NCBI GenBank assembly: GCA_001939145.1 | Contig: LSRX01000333.1 | Location: 23,248 to 87,247, forward strand | Direction: 5' to 3' | DNA from: Symbiodinium microadriaticum | Taxonomy: Eukaryota; Sar; Dinophyceae; Suessiales; Symbiodiniaceae | Length of the DNA stretch: 64,000 bases | Part shown: one piece after another, positions 45,500-57,829 of the stretch | How positions within the stretch are numbered: the first letter of the stretch is position 1 | Layout of the letters: each line of letters starts with the position of its first letter | The notes under the pieces: model-generated | Told to the model about the DNA's origin: nothing | The model's input: only the letters and a program-made list of their open reading frames with translations | Database searches by the model: none | Position numbers and translations under genes: made by a program

Positions 45500-46562
45500 C
45501 AGAGCAAGGCAAGGGCGCGAAGCCTGCGAAGGGTTTGTCCAAGACGTAGTAAACGATGTTGGACTGGCACCTGCGCATTCTGCAAATGCATCGAGTGGCC
45601 CGGACTCCAAAACCGATGGACAACGCAATCCCGCTTGCCTTCTGGCAATGGATGCGGGACGATGCAGACTGCAAGGGTGCGAAGTCGTAGGGAGGCTCCA
45701 TCTCTCGGTCGCAGTAAGCCTTCGAAGCAGGCAGGCAAGAGCCGTGCTGGTGCTCTTTTGGCGCCTTGAGGCAAGTCACCTGCAAAGAGATGGTCTCGCC
45801 CAAAGGCGCTGTCAAAGCCTGCCACCTGCTGGTCGCCGGTTCCTTCGTTTTAGCTGCCCTCCTTGCCCTCGTTTTGGAAATGGGCAAGTCCACGACGACG
45901 TGGCACTTGCCTGACAAGAGCTTTGCCTGGAGCTTCGCGGCACCTCCCAAGAACAGCGGCACGGTAGATCCACACTCAGAGCAGTAGCACACTCGGTCAC
46001 TTCATCGTCCGATCTGCCTGGCAGCGGCTCCTCGAGGCCGAGACGCTGGAAGCTCGGCTTCGTCAGCGCCGCGCAGAGGCGCGGCGGCCCGGCGGACGGC
46101 CCTGCGGACGTCGCGGAGGCTCCCAGCAGCGCCACGGCGCTCTTGCTCTGACCTCGGAAAGGTGGACCAACACTGAGGCCAGAGATCTTTCGCTCGGAAG
46201 CCGCGTCGACGAAGCGCGGGTGCCCCAGGGATTCCAGAGGAACATCTTCCAGAAGATAGGCTGCACGCTGCAGCTGCATAGCCGACACGAGCTCATCCTC
46301 ATTTCGACGAAGAGCACAGCCGGTACCAGCACAATGCTAGTCGTACCAAGGCATAACAGGAGCTTTAGGGTGGAAAATGCCCCTGCAATACTTGCAATTG
46401 CGTGGCCACTGCTTGCTTGGGTAAACCGTCCACGGGCAGAAGCACAGACAGCTTGCAGGTGAGCCAGGCCTCAAGAACATCAAGTTGTCTTGGCGACATG
46501 TATCCCTTTCCATCAACATTCCTTGCCCTGTCGGTTCCACCCAATCGTGTGACATGTGCCAC
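45500..46562 (-). CDS. Unknown protein with CxxC motif, short introns
   Basis: In order on the minus strand: VDGKGYMSPRQLDVLEAWLT and CKLSVLLPVDGLPKQAVATQ (about 46530-46390); NEDELVSAMQLQRAAYLLED, VPLESLGHPRFVDAASERKI and CAALTKPSFQRL (about 46310-46040); then CYCSECGSTVPLFLGGAAKL and QAKLLSGKCHVVVDLPISKT (about 45985-45880). A 47-nt GC...AG segment (starting gcctcgaggag, about 46037-45991) joins the last two in frame. CYCSECG resembles half of a zinc ribbon. Further coding toward 45500 is likely but not resolved. No family was recognised. Confidence 0.5.
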
Positions 46563-47395
46563 AGGTACTTGCAGTCTTGGGCAAGGCTGAGAGGCTTAGA
46601 GCAAGCTAGCTACCCAGACTGTTTCGAGCTGTGCCTTGCTCGCAAGTCCTTCGAATCGCGCTGTGACCGCAACCTCGCTGCCGCGAGTTACCGCGACATG
46701 GCCCAACGAAGTCGGAGCTAGCTGGGATGCCGGCATCCACCTATCTGGAACCAGTAGCCGTCTTAAGTCCAAATCGAAACTCTCTGGCTTTAATCTGGCA
46801 CAACTTCTTTGCTCCAGCTTCCCCGCTCAATGCGATCATAAACGAACACGTGCATCTTGGCCCATACTGACGGGAAAAAGAAACCTGAGGGCCAAGTACG
46901 AAAGTCATCAGTACTGACGGCAGACATACCTGCGGAATGCCGAAAGATGCACAATGGCTTCAGAGAACAGAGGTGTCAGTCTGGAAGGGCCAGGGGCAAC
47001 CATGACCCAACGCTCCAACGCTACACGCCGAACCTTCGATTTGCTGCGTTTGCAAAGGCAAGGCTCTGGCTCCTTCATAGCCGATATGCAAAACCATACC
47101 TGTGCCATCCTGTGCGGGCCTGTCAAGCAACGTGACTGCAGAAGCCAAGAAGCGGTGCACAAAGGGACAGCACATGGCAAGGGCGAGGCCGATGGCAAGA
47201 GCAAGGGCGGGCAGGGAGACAAAGAGACACTCGAAGGTGGCAGAGCAAGCTTACCGCACTCTCGTCGGGTCGGATGCTCAGAACCACGACAATAGCAAGC
47301 GGCTTTTTGCCCTGATGGCAACGGCTGCGAGCCGGGTGCTTAGCTAAGGCTTCCTGGCGCTGCACACCGAAGCTTCCAATGGATTACCAGTGTCA
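46563..47395. other. Unassigned
   Basis: A weak minus-strand exon candidate at about 47060-46910 encodes VRRVALERWVMVAPGPSRLT. Otherwise I see nothing that can be supported. Confidence 0.25.
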
Positions 47396-49191
47396 TCACC
47401 CATCACTTTGGTGACGATGCAAAGCACTAGCACTATCAACACCACAGGCACTGCGAAGCTTGGGACAACACGACGTGCGGTTTTGTCCTGACACAACATA
47501 AGACTCTTCCTGCAGTCCTTGGTGGGCCTTTAGCGACCGCAACGCGACCTTTGCGCGATCTTCGACAAGGTCAGCAAGGCCAGAACTCGAAATGATTGCA
47601 CCTTTGCCTCCGAAACTGTCCAAGTCAAGGCATTTTGTGGGACGGGTTTGGCTAAATTTGGCTGAGGAAAAGGTGTATGCAAGCTCCTTCGGCTCGCCCG
47701 AGGCGTGGGCTTTGCGCTTGCATGCGGCTTTGAAGGGAAGCAAATCCCGAATTTTGCCTATCTTGCGGCTTCTGAGAGTTCTGCGATCAGGAACACAAGC
47801 CACGGTCTGAAGAAAGCTGACTTGCCCCTTTGTCTGACCGTTCCATCCAAAGCCGGCATCCGGAATCGTCTCATGTGGACTCGGACGTACCTCGACCGGC
47901 ATGTCCATTGCTCACACACCATGCAAAAGCCAGCTCCAACGGATGTGCCATGTGGCCTATAGGGCCGATGTGCAGATCTTAGGCTGGCGCTTACGGCGCC
48001 CACGCCTTGCCTGGAATCAGGCTGGGCGAGCCTCTCCAACAGCTGGGGATGTGTGATCAGACACGACCCACACATGGAGGAGCCTCCACTGGGCTCGGGC
48101 AGCTCAGGAAGCGAGGTCACCGAATCACCTTGGTCAGACCAAACTCCCACAGCACGAGCCGGTTCCAAGATATTCTGAGACTCGTGCGATGGGGGAGCGA
48201 GGTCAGTGTCCTGCAGCGCAACTGACATGCTGCTGACCATATGCCATTCTTGGAGGCAAAGACAGAAGCACCGCCAGACGCGTCTGTCGGGCAGACTGCG
48301 CATTGCTGCAAAGAGCTTCGCAGCTTCTCACGGTCTGGGTTCCAGGCCAGTCCCTTTCAAGATCCGGGTCGCCCCTGCCCCCACCAGGAACTGGAACTCC
48401 CGTGCGTTTGGCTGTCAGCACATGTCGTCCCAGGCACACAGGTTCACCGTGGTGACATGTTGTGACCGACGAGCCGGACCTTATTGTGCAAGACGCTATC
48501 TTGTCCCAACGATTCACAAATTGCAGCGCACCTCTCCTCAGCAAACTTGGCAAGAGTGTACACCAAAACATCCGGTGACGGCAGAACGGCACCTGGAGCC
48601 AACGACAATAGCAACTGCTGGTTCATTGTTGACGATAACCGTGTCCATTTCAGAGCGCCAGGGTTGTCACAATGCGCCCCGGATAGGTCACACCATTTGC
48701 GGACCTCCATGCACCAGGCGGGACTGCAAAGCTCCTCTTGAAGGCCCATGAGGCCTGGTCAGCCACCTTTGGGCTCTTGGAGTACGACTCCGGGGACGCC
48801 TTTCTCATGACAAAGCGAGAGCGCAAGCCGCAGACTTTCTCACAACTCGCTTTCGGCAGCTGCCGCCCCGGCCACGAACAACACAGCCAATTTTCCAGCG
48901 GAAACACGCGCCTCGCAAAGGCGACGCATCTACGCGCCCTTACATTGCCTTGCCATACTTGCCTCCCGCTCCTCCTCCTCTTCTTCACGCGCCTGCATGA
49001 AGGCCCGTTAGAGCATCTGTCACGAAGTGTCGAATGCAGGCCTTCCGTTCCGCTTCTTCCTTGGCAGCTTCATCCATCCTTGGGGATGTAGGCAGAATAT
49101 TGCATGTCCCGGCACGCAGGAGGGTCAAACCGAAAGTGCTATAAGTCGCCGACTCTCCGTCATCTGGCTCCTCCTCCTGCAGATCCAACAT
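47396..49191 (-). CDS. Unknown multi-exon gene(s) with short introns
   Basis: Starting near 49162: EEEPDDGESATYSTFGLTLL and PRMDEAAKEEAERK; after a 49-nt GC...AG intron (49041-48993, phase 0) a short Glu-rich exon (AREEEEEERE) followed by a GCAAGT donor. Then RKASPESYSKSPKVADQASW (about 48810-48750), SPDVLVYTLAKFAEERCAAI (about 48570-48510), and, at 47908-47396, a continuous frame with KFSQTRPTKCLDLDSFGGKG and SGLADLVEDRAKVALRSLKA. The N-terminal acidic coiled coil and the later part could belong to one or two genes. No family was recognised. Confidence 0.45.
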
Positions 49192-49939
49192 GATTCTGGA
49201 TTATCAAAGCGAAAGCAGCCACTCCATGTGTTTGTAGCGATCCGACCCCAGCCTGCTCGCCGGTCTGCTCCGTCTCCTCCTGCCGCAATCGCTCCTGCCA
49301 CCGCTCAACCTGATCGAACGCATGCTTCTTGCCTGAACTGCGCAGCTCACTTCTATGTTTGAGGTCTTACTTCAAGCTACATTGAATGACTTAGTTTCCA
49401 GGGCTGCGACCATCTTGTCTCCACACATGAGCCGTAGAGCAGCAAGAACCATGGGCAAATCCTGCAGCAATTCCGCTAGCCATTTCCGCAAGGACTAAGG
49501 ACTAAAGAATCATACGACCACTCACAAAGGGGGCACCGTCGACAACCGTTCCAGCGATGACGTACTTGTAGCGGTAGCGTAAGCAGGTCAGACAGCCGTC
49601 AGAGGCCACACTTCATTGCAGGCATGTCACATCATGCCGAAGTCTCTTGTTTTGGCTTTTCAAGAGACAAAGACTTCAAGAAGATGGCTGAAAGTCGGAA
49701 TCACACCGGACGCGTCGATGTCTCTTCGGAACGTGTGTCTGCATAGCAAGGAGTGTGGACGGTGCAAAGGACCATAACTTGATGAGTAGCACGCTTGTTC
49801 AAAGGTTCAAAGGATGGGCGACCCTTTGGACTTCCATCATGTCAGGCAACATATCACGTTTTGGTACCGGCAGCTTGACCCACAACGCGGCTCCCTCCCA
49901 CACTCGGCCTCATGAGTACCATTGACACTGCAACAACAC
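49192..49939. other. Intergenic, nothing recognised
   Basis: No supported exon or repeat in this stretch. Confidence 0.3.
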
Positions 49940-50904
49940 TCACAGATGCCTGGCGAAGTCATGCACCCGCTGTCGAAAGCCGCGATGCAATACCGGAAAG
50001 TACCCGAATCCTTCGCCCAGATTTGCTTGCAAAATCCTCAGGTACTGGCACTGCCGGTGTCGCCGCAGACGATGTTCGGACCTAGACCAGCTCTTCGGCA
50101 AAGCTGCCGTGCTATTTGCATAAGTAGTCCGAAGCTTGGCTTTGCACCTTCCACCATGTGAAGACCCAGCTTCTGGTCCTCGGCTCACGATCGCCGGGGG
50201 ATATGTGTCGAAACGGTTCCATGCCGTCTCGAGCAGGAAAATGTGCCTTTTTTTTCGGGCTGCCGTCGGATGTGAACTGGTGAGACCATACTCCGCCTAC
50301 TCCGCTTTCCCATCTCCGCTTCCAGCTTGAGCAACTCAGACCCGCTCGCCTGGCCGCTTGAACGCTGCCGCAGCACTAATCACAAGACAACCGCCACAAA
50401 ACAACATCTCAGTTGCGGTAGTGCCTCACTTGACCCTTAGGATGGCCGACATGGCGAACTGCCAATCCCAAAAAAGAGCCTGCTGAATTCCTCTCCAAAG
50501 TTACAGCACCTCCAACGCAAAGCACGCCTAGGCCTAGCCGCAGACAACGTCGAGAAGCGACCATCGCCTCGAGCACCTGGCTTGGAACACTTATTTCACT
50601 CAGCGCAAATGCCAACGCCATCATGTGCAACCGCAACTGAGGTCTGCGTACTGCAACTGCAGGCGTAGTTTGCAAACACTTCGGCTCCGGATGACATGAG
50701 AAGAACGGTCCTTGACACGGCTAGGTTTGCCGAACGAGGTACTGCACTTTCGCCCTTGAGGCGACCTACTGAAGCTTCAGAGGAGTTTCGGCACCCAGTA
50801 GTGCCGAAAAACCGAAAACTGTCGCACATACTCTGTCTCCTCATGCTGTTGGGCCAATCCCTCGGCTCCACGCGCGTGAACAATCTCAGCCGGTTCTGCT
50901 TCAA
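49940..50904 (-). CDS. Unknown multi-exon gene
   Basis: Minus-strand segments: MCDSFRFFGTTGCRNSSEAS and ESAVPRSANLAVSRTVLLMS (about 50830-50700); MMALAFALSEISVPSQVLEA and MVASRRCLRLGLGVLCVGGA (about 50625-50510); SELLKLEAEMGKRSRRSMVS (about 50340-50280); CQYLRILQANLGEGFGYFPV and HRGFRQRVHDFARHL (about 50060-49940). Composition is protein-like and each change of frame can be bridged by a short AG-ending segment, but the junctions are not fixed. Family unknown. Confidence 0.4.
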
Positions 50905-51207
50905 CTTCTCAGTACGTCTTTAGTTCATGCCGATATCAACGTGCTACGTAAAAAAAATCTGGTACACGCGTGCCAGACGAGGCCACAACCACTAGGACAG
51001 CCTCTCCTCAAAAGTTCCCGCACAGCGATCTGCAGAGAGGGAGAGAGACAAACTACCCTTGGACCTGTCGCCGTCAAGGGTCAATTCATGTAATTTCCAA
51101 GTGAAACACAACTTGCCACATGCTGCTATATAATTTGGGTCGGCACATGGAAAGCAGGCATACGCCAAAAATTTCTCGACGCCACCAATATGTTACTGAC
51201 TACGTTG

Positions 51208-52693
51208 CTAACTCGATTCAGTGCGTCCTCGCTCTTGCGGCACGATGTCCATCAACTCGGCGTGGGCCTCGCTTGCAAATCGCCTGCACTTCGCCTCTGC
51301 ATATTCTTCGCTGTCTAAACGCTTGCAAAGCGCAGGTGGCACCAACGGTTTTACCATCTTCGGCGTCTTGCGAGGCTTTGCCAGGACAGATCCTGCCGCA
51401 GGGAAGGAGACGTCATCATCGCCTGCAGCTACACATGATCTCAAGACTGCGCAGAGATCGGGATCATCACAAAGTTCCAAAGAAAACAGAAGATACATCA
51501 AGCAGCCAGGGCTCTGTTTATCAAGAGCTCGTTCATAGCCACAGCGCTAGTATTGCTGATGCAACTGGCTTGGCTTAAGGTTCGACCAAAACAGCTTCCG
51601 TTCTTCTTAGAATTTGGAGACGTCATCGGGGAGGGCAGCGGAGAAGGATCCCCGTCAACTGCAAAAGATGTCCAGGATCCATTGCTGTCTAGTCTCTCGC
51701 CACCGACACAAAGAGTAGGAGATGATTGCACCAAGGGCTTGACCATTCGTTTCGTACTCGACTTCCCCAACTTTCCCGTGTCGCACCTGTGCTCTGCGAA
51801 TATGCACGTCCCCCAGTCTCTGCCGGCTGCGATAGAACCCAGGTGACGGTCATCACCTCAGCTTCCGAATCCGCTCGTGGGCCACTTAAAGTCGACAACC
51901 TGTGTATGTGAGGAACCCTTGATGCTGTATGTTCGCGCATCAGCGACCACAGGATAACCAAAGAAAACGCAGGCAAGCTCGTCAGCAAGGAGGGTGTGAA
52001 GGCACACACCTGCAAGCAGAAGCTTATCGAGTCATCGGGGAAAGGTGCATTGATGGTGGCCGAGGTACTACCAGCCAGCAGCTCCTGCATGGCAGCACCG
52101 CTGGTGGTGCTGTGGCAGCTGGCTTCACTCGCAGACCTTGACAGTCGCAAGGAGCCAGGGCTGGCTAACGACCTCCAGGACTGCCATGAGGCGGTGTCAT
52201 CAAAATCTGGCGTTCCTTCATTGACCTCCCTGTCATCCGAGCCCATCTTTTTGACAAGACGACGAGTCCGCCCATCTGCTTGCACGAGCGCGAAGATGCA
52301 GGTCTCCTGCAGCTCCCGGTCCTGAGCTGTCTCCCGTGTCTCTGCGCCTGCACCGCCTGCGCCGCCTGCGCCGCCTGCGCCGCCTGCGCCGCCGCGCAGC
52401 CACCAGTGGACGGAGCCTCTGGCATCTGTGGCTTTGGCATCTTGCAGAGCCTGAGCCAATCTGCGCGCAGCTAGCTGTGGGTCTGCTCCGGCTTTGTCAT
52501 CGTACGAGGCGTCACCAGAGGTATCAATCTTTAGCGCATTGCGTGTCTGACTTCGCCCTCCAGCCGGGTCGGCTTCCATTCCAGTGCCTTGGAAGATTGA
52601 GTTAAAGCTCGGCATGACGATCTTAGTGCCTTGCGCGCCTTGATTCCTAACGGATTCGTCACCAACAGAGGGTAGCAGAGGCTCGGTAGACAT
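51208..52693 (-). CDS. Ser/Ala-rich protein with internal MxELL repeat
   Basis: Begins at an ATG at 52693 (MSTEPLLPSVGDESV). Exon 1 runs to about 52076 and includes a Gly/Ala tract encoded by GGCGCAGGC repeats (about 52350-52385) and SLRLSRSASEASCHSTTSGA then AMQELL. Exon 2 (51761-51513) begins with KRMVKPLVQSSPTLCVGGER and has SCFGRTLSQASCISNTSAVA then MNELLINR. Exon 3, ending at 51208, has KMVKPLVPPALCKRLDSEEY and a helical end. The pairs SQASC...AMNELL/SEASC...AMQELL and two MVKPLV copies show an internal duplication of exon-sized units. A GC donor at 52075 fits exon 1 to exon 2 in phase 0; the exon 2-3 junction is not settled. No family was recognised; probably cytoplasmic and largely disordered. 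Confidence 0.5.
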
Positions 52694-54275
52694 GATTGCA
52701 GTCGTCCAATGGAATTTTATGGTGGAGCGTTCAGAGGAAAGCAACTAAAGCAAAGGCCGCTGCGCGACTGCCTAGGCACATTCCCATCCCTTCCTCGAGC
52801 CAAGACCCTAACCACAAGCAGCGTGGGTTCGATATGGTTCTATGCCGTTCGCTGCAACAGGCGAGACGGAAAGCCGACAGGCACCTTCCTGTGGCGAAGG
52901 ACGTTGCGCATGGTCGACCTCGGCCGCCGGGCTGCGCAACTCATATAAGAACCTAGCGTCCCTGAAAACTGAAAGACTTACGTAGCGCATAGAACCGGAT
53001 AAAGCCATCACTCCAAAAGGCGGAAAGACTGCGGCAGCCTGAAACGATGGCGAAAACAATGCAACGGCACGGGTTTTGTGAAACTCTATGTTGTCTTTCT
53101 TCCGCGTTGACCTTCGCCGATTTGCTAAGTTGTCGATCGCCTCTTTCGTGTGTGTTGCTGGAAAGGCGTCCGAAGGGACTCCTCACCTCTCCATGGCGTG
53201 TTAAGCAAGGCGACAAAACCCAATGAAGAGATTGCCGGGCTAATTTGCGCGATTGGCTTGTTTACCTAGGGAAATCTCAAGCCAAATGCAAGAACAAAAA
53301 GCACCCCTCACCCGTCAGCCGTCGACAAACCCCAAGACTAGCAGGCGCGACTTAGCCGAAAACATTGTGTGCACATGGTTACGTTCACCGCTCCTTGTCT
53401 TTGCAGTAAAGCCATGGGACACACTTGCATTGGCTTCGGCATGAATTTTCGGATCACCCCGACTCGTTGCCTAATAACCTCTACACTACACTCTACAGAT
53501 CATGTCCTCAGCCACGGTTGCCCACGGCAAGCTCGAAGAGCAAAACTGAAACTGCTGCCCCTGCTCTTCCCCACCCCTCCCCCTGCGCCAGCATCCCCCT
53601 CTCGAAGGGACCATTGGACACCATGACCACCCGAATCAAAGCAACGGTAGCTGAGCGCAAAAAGCTTTGTTCAGCACGAGCACATGCAGGAACAGCTGAA
53701 AGATGTAAAGTTTGCGTTGCTGCAGAAGTTGCCCTGGCCCCTGGCCGTGGCTCAGTTCTGGTTCGGGGTCTTGCTCTTCTGAGCGCAGGGCAGTGGCAGG
53801 AAGGAGATGCATGAGCCCATGGCGAGCTCACAGGCAGAGAACCCAAGCTATGGCCGACATGCAGAAGGAAGCTTTGCAGTAATAGCAACCACGGGCCACA
53901 TCACTTGAGAGCAAAGGGCTGCAGGCGTCTCCCAGGTGCCACTCAGCTCGAGTCCAACCGTTGCACTCCATCACCTTTGTCGAAGGACGGTCTGCCACCT
54001 CGGCTAGGGACGGGTGTCCTTGAAGGACACGCCTCTTGCATAACCCTGAGGTGCAGCCTGGTTCTAGTCACATCTGCCAAGAGAGACAGCTAGTCGAGGC
54101 AACAACCCATGACCCGTGGGAAGATCTCCATGTCCGTGCCTGCACGTGCAACAGAAGCTTGTATGCCGATTCGAGGACTTCCAACCGTCCATCGCAACTG
54201 AGACCAGCACCGGTGTCGTGCAAGTCGAGGCCTTCAGGTGTTTCGAGGACTTGACAAATGCAGACGCTTGCCCCT
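52694..54275. other. Unassigned stretch
   Basis: No exon could be supported. The words gttctatgc(c)g and related sequence recur around 52837-52850 and 52985-52995 but no clear repeat unit was found. Open frames on both strands near 53.4-53.9 kb lack convincing composition. Confidence 0.3.
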
Positions 54276-55816
54276 TCACATGTTGGCTTGGCACGCAGGG
54301 AGTTTTCCAGCGCCTGTTCCGTCCGGATCCAGTTCTTCTTTCACCTGTGTGGGAAACAGACGAAATGCACGAAGAAGATTAGATCTGCTGAGCTTACGTT
54401 TGACACTCTTGAACAGTCTTGGGAGCACTGCGCGTCGCACAGCTGCCATGAACCGTCGGCTTTCAGGCTCCGGTACTGTTCCAGCCTTGAAAACAAAAAT
54501 TCCGTGCAGCAAGAACAGAAGCCTTATGCCGCAAGTGTCGGTAACTTTCCCTGGGCTGGTTTGCATGGGACCACTGCTGGATCGTTTCTGGCCATGGTGA
54601 CCTGGCAAGCAGCCATTGTCGGGCATGAGCACCATTTTTTGGACAAACATACTCCACAGCGTGGTGCCTCACCAAACTTCCGCTGAAGGCCGGAGCCAAT
54701 GCCGAGAAACTTCGTGTTCCCTGGCCTAGTGCCGCAAACTTGTTTGCAGAGCATTGCAATATGTCGAAGGATCTTACGGCTCTCTGTACAGGGAGCCGGC
54801 TGCTGGCATAAGGCTAGAATTCGCCGGTGGAGCTCCTGTATCGAGTGGCAGCGCTTCTCGCACACAATGGGCTCGAGGCTGGGACACTAGGCCGCGGGAG
54901 CAGGTCCTCGACCAACTCCCTTTGCCTCATACAACACCGGCAGGTTGCATGCAATGATCAGAAAGGGGTTTCGCAGGTTGGTCTTCGAGATGACCCTGAG
55001 ATGCAAGCTCTTTCGGCAGCTCTTCCGCTTCGAGAAGCTGCTGAGTAGCATCCTTGCTCATATCACGTCTGAGAAGAAGTCAGTGAAACACGTCCAGGTG
55101 CCGTGCACTGTAGTACTCACGGCCTTTAGAGCCTGTGAATGTCCAGTCTGCTGGTGCATCGCTTGGAGCTGCTGAAAGAGTCTCTGAGGCCCGATCCAGT
55201 ATAAACAAAGTAGCCTCTCGGTGCGACACCTAAAGACCGCAGCACTCGTGGAATGAGCATACAAGACGACTGTGCCTGACAGATCATTTGTTTTCATTAC
55301 CACCGCTCTGCTGCTGTTCAAAGGCTCAATCACTCAGTTCCTGGCAGAGCTCCATCAAGCCTTCAGCACTCGGCCTTCCACCAAGCGGCGCCGCCGTGAT
55401 AAAGACCTGCGAAGGCATAAGCGTGGCCGCGCCAGATCTTAAGCAAGCGCGGCTTCACTTTTGATGCAGAGGCTCGCGGTAGATGAGTGCAGGGCGACTG
55501 GCAGGCGTGGCATCGTACAGATATTGACGGCTTTGCAGCCGAGGCACGGCATTGTCGACACAGTGTCGAGCAAAGTAAGAGAGCCACGCAGCATTGTATG
55601 CAGACCTCGCTTGCAAGCTCTCCCTCTCTCTACTACTTTCCTGAGCCACACAATTCTCGGCTCCGCAGTGATTCTCTCAAAGAGCATGGGGCACCGACTG
55701 CACGCTTGAGGCATACCGATCGCAGTAGTTGTTGGTCGTGCCATCCTGCAGCATTCATGAGGTGACACCAACGGCCTCTGTGCATGGGCACATCGAACCG
55801 CACCGTGGCGAGACAA
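54276..55816 (-). CDS. Unknown multi-exon gene
   Basis: Segments in order on the minus strand: RQYLYDATPASRPALIYREP (about 55530-55460); MPSQVFITAAPLGGRPSAEG then LMELCQELS (about 55420-55335); AVVMKTNDLSGTVVLYAHST and TERLLCLYWIGPQRLFQQLQ (about 55300-55150); SIQELHRRILALCQQPAPCT and RKILRHIAMLCKQVCGTRPG (about 54850-54720); PEPESRRFMAAVRRAVLPRL and FKSVKRKLSRSNLLRAFRLF (about 54480-54345). The pieces are strongly protein-like but lie in alternating frames. No family was recognised. Start and stop are not fixed. Confidence 0.45.
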
Positions 55817-55879
55817 GACACATGAAGCTGTTCGTTTGCCTACTTCGCATTGTTGTTGCTGTTCCTACCATCATGGTCA

Positions 55880-56736
55880 TTTCGCGTACAGTCTGTGCTC
55901 ATGAACATGTGAGAGAACTAGACAGGGGAGGAGTGGGGCGACATGGAGCACACTAAAGGCCCTGTCCCTGTCGGTGATCAGATTTCGGAAGGGCTTGCTT
56001 CGACCTGCCGGGGTGGAGAGAGGGCTCGTGACCCTGACACTGTGCAGCAAGAAGCCTGTGGCAGACGCCCGGTTAAGCACGTCCAATGATCGCCGCACGA
56101 TAACCTCACTCTTCTAGGACCGACAGAAGCTGCTTTCTTGCACAGCGCCGGGGCCCGCGTGCTTCTGGAGCTATACCAGTGAACGAATTCGAAACACCCT
56201 AATTGACGCCGACGTGGACATGATGCTCTCATGAGATCTTCAAGCCGCTGGCCTCCCAAGGTGGAATCTCATTCTCCACCTCAGTCGGCACAACTGGTGG
56301 GTGCGTTCGCCACGCTGCACATGCGTGGCTGAGCAAGCTGGACTTATGCTTTCATGCAGCTTGTTTCTGCTGCAAAAGGAAGCCCCACCTTCTGCCGGTC
56401 GGATGAAGGAAGTGTGACACAGAATCACAGAATCCGACCTACCAGTACTTCTGTCTACATTGTCTGCAATGTGCGGAGTGCACTCCCAACTTGCACTCAA
56501 AACCCCTCACTGCTTCCACTTTGATCCTTTGATCGTCTTCGACGGGGCCCACGGTTGGACGACAGTCGGCTTGTCTCGTGCTCCTCGGGCTTTGTCCACG
56601 AATGACACACAGGAACCCTCGAGCTGCTGGCCTGTACTCGTCCATCGCGCACATGGCACACCTGACGAATGCCCGGCTCAGCCTTTTGCATCACAGCGCA
56701 GTCATGCGCCGCCTGCCTCCGCTTGAGCTCCTGCAC
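55880..56736 (-). CDS. Unknown multi-exon gene
   Basis: First exon: LKRRQAAHDCAVMQKAEPGI then RQ at a GT donor (about 56668). After 38 nt (GT...AG) LEGSCVSFVDKARGARDKPT then VVQPWAPSKTIKGSKWKQ reads on in phase 0 (about 56625-56510). Later segments: NVDRSTGRSDSVILCHTSFI (about 56450-56390), RRSLDVLNRASATGFLLHSV and RSKPFRNLITDRDRAFSVLH (about 56095-55945). The protein is basic. No family was recognised. Confidence 0.4.
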
Positions 56737-57034
56737 CCCGCAAGGTTGCGAGCCACAAGCGCTGCCTGCGGGATTACCATGGACACCGCCTGCTTAGCCA
56801 GCTACGTATGGTCAGGGGTCTGGCGTTCCCCTCCCCCCCAATCGTATGGTCTTGCAGGGGCGGGGGGTGGATGGCGTGTACGGCGTGTACGGAGAGGGGT
56901 CGGGGCCGTTAGAGCTGCAGCTGGAGGGTGGAAGAGGGCCGGGATCTTAAGCAAGCCCTACGCAAGGCGTGAACGCTATGACGTAGCGCGTGCTCCTGTT
57001 CCAATAACCTTAACCGGACCTGCACTTTAAAGTT

Positions 57035-57250
57035 AAAGATCTTTAAAGCCTACACTCAAAGCCGAAACCCCGCCGAAATGCAGGCCTTAAGCCTAAAGCA
57101 GAACATAAACCATCAACCCTAACGAACCTACACCCCCTACCCTCCCTAAGCCCTTGTCGATTCGAAGCCTTTTAACTGTTAACCCTGATCCCTGAACCCA
57201 AAACTCAAAAGCTTAAGCTAAACCCTAAACTTCCAAAACCCCAAACCGCC
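57035..57250 (-). repeat. Degenerate telomere-like stretch
   Basis: On the plus strand, short CCCTAA-type words recur without fixed spacing: caaccctaacg, taccctccctaagccc, ttaaccctgatccctgaaccc, taaaccctaaac, aaaaccccaaacc. Same class as the tracts at 14.2 and 33.07 kb. Confidence 0.5.
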
Positions 57251-57289
57251 ACAACCACCCCACCTGGGGAAAAGGTACGCCACACCCCA

Positions 57290-57556
57290 CTCCACAGGGA
57301 AGGGGGGGGGGGGCATCCTGGACCATGCTGCAGGGCGGCGGGGGTGTGACCATACATGATGCAGGTTCGGTCGTCCCCCCCAATGGTTGGCAGCCCCTCA
57401 AACCTGCTGTTTTGCACTGTTCCCCTCCGCCCGCCCCTGTGGTGTGGTGTGGTGTGGTGCTGTCTTGCACTGCTCCCCTCCGCCTCCCCACCCCCCCCGT
57501 GGTGTGGTGTGGTGTGGTTGTGCCCGCTACTGCAGCAGCAGCAGCGACATCAGCGG

Positions 57557-57588
<32 letters not shown>

Positions 57589-57815
57589 ATGGTTGGTAGG
57601 TTCCATGACCCCCCCCTGCTGTGGTGTGGTGTGGCTGGCCCCCCCCCTGCACCCCCGTGCACCGTGGGGTGGTGTGGTTGTGCCCGCGGCCCGGCCCCTG
57701 CTGCAGCAGCAACGTGGGAGAAGTGCGGCACGTACTCTCGGAGGGGAGGGGCCCGCGCGGCACGTACTCCCGCAGCGGCGGGGGAGGGGTCCTGGCTGGG
57801 GGGGGGGGTCGGCGA
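57290..57815. repeat. GTGGT minisatellite with poly-C/poly-G modules
   Basis: (GTGGT/GTGTG)n blocks occur at about 57441-57462, 57500-57520, 57621-57633 and 57666-57678, each preceded by a C-run. An ATC repeat of about 10 units lies at 57558-57590. G-runs at 57303-57313 and 57797-57807 bracket the region. A pair cggcacgtactc occurs at about 57726 and 57758. Confidence 0.85.
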
Positions 57816-57829
57816 ACCCGGAACCGGGA

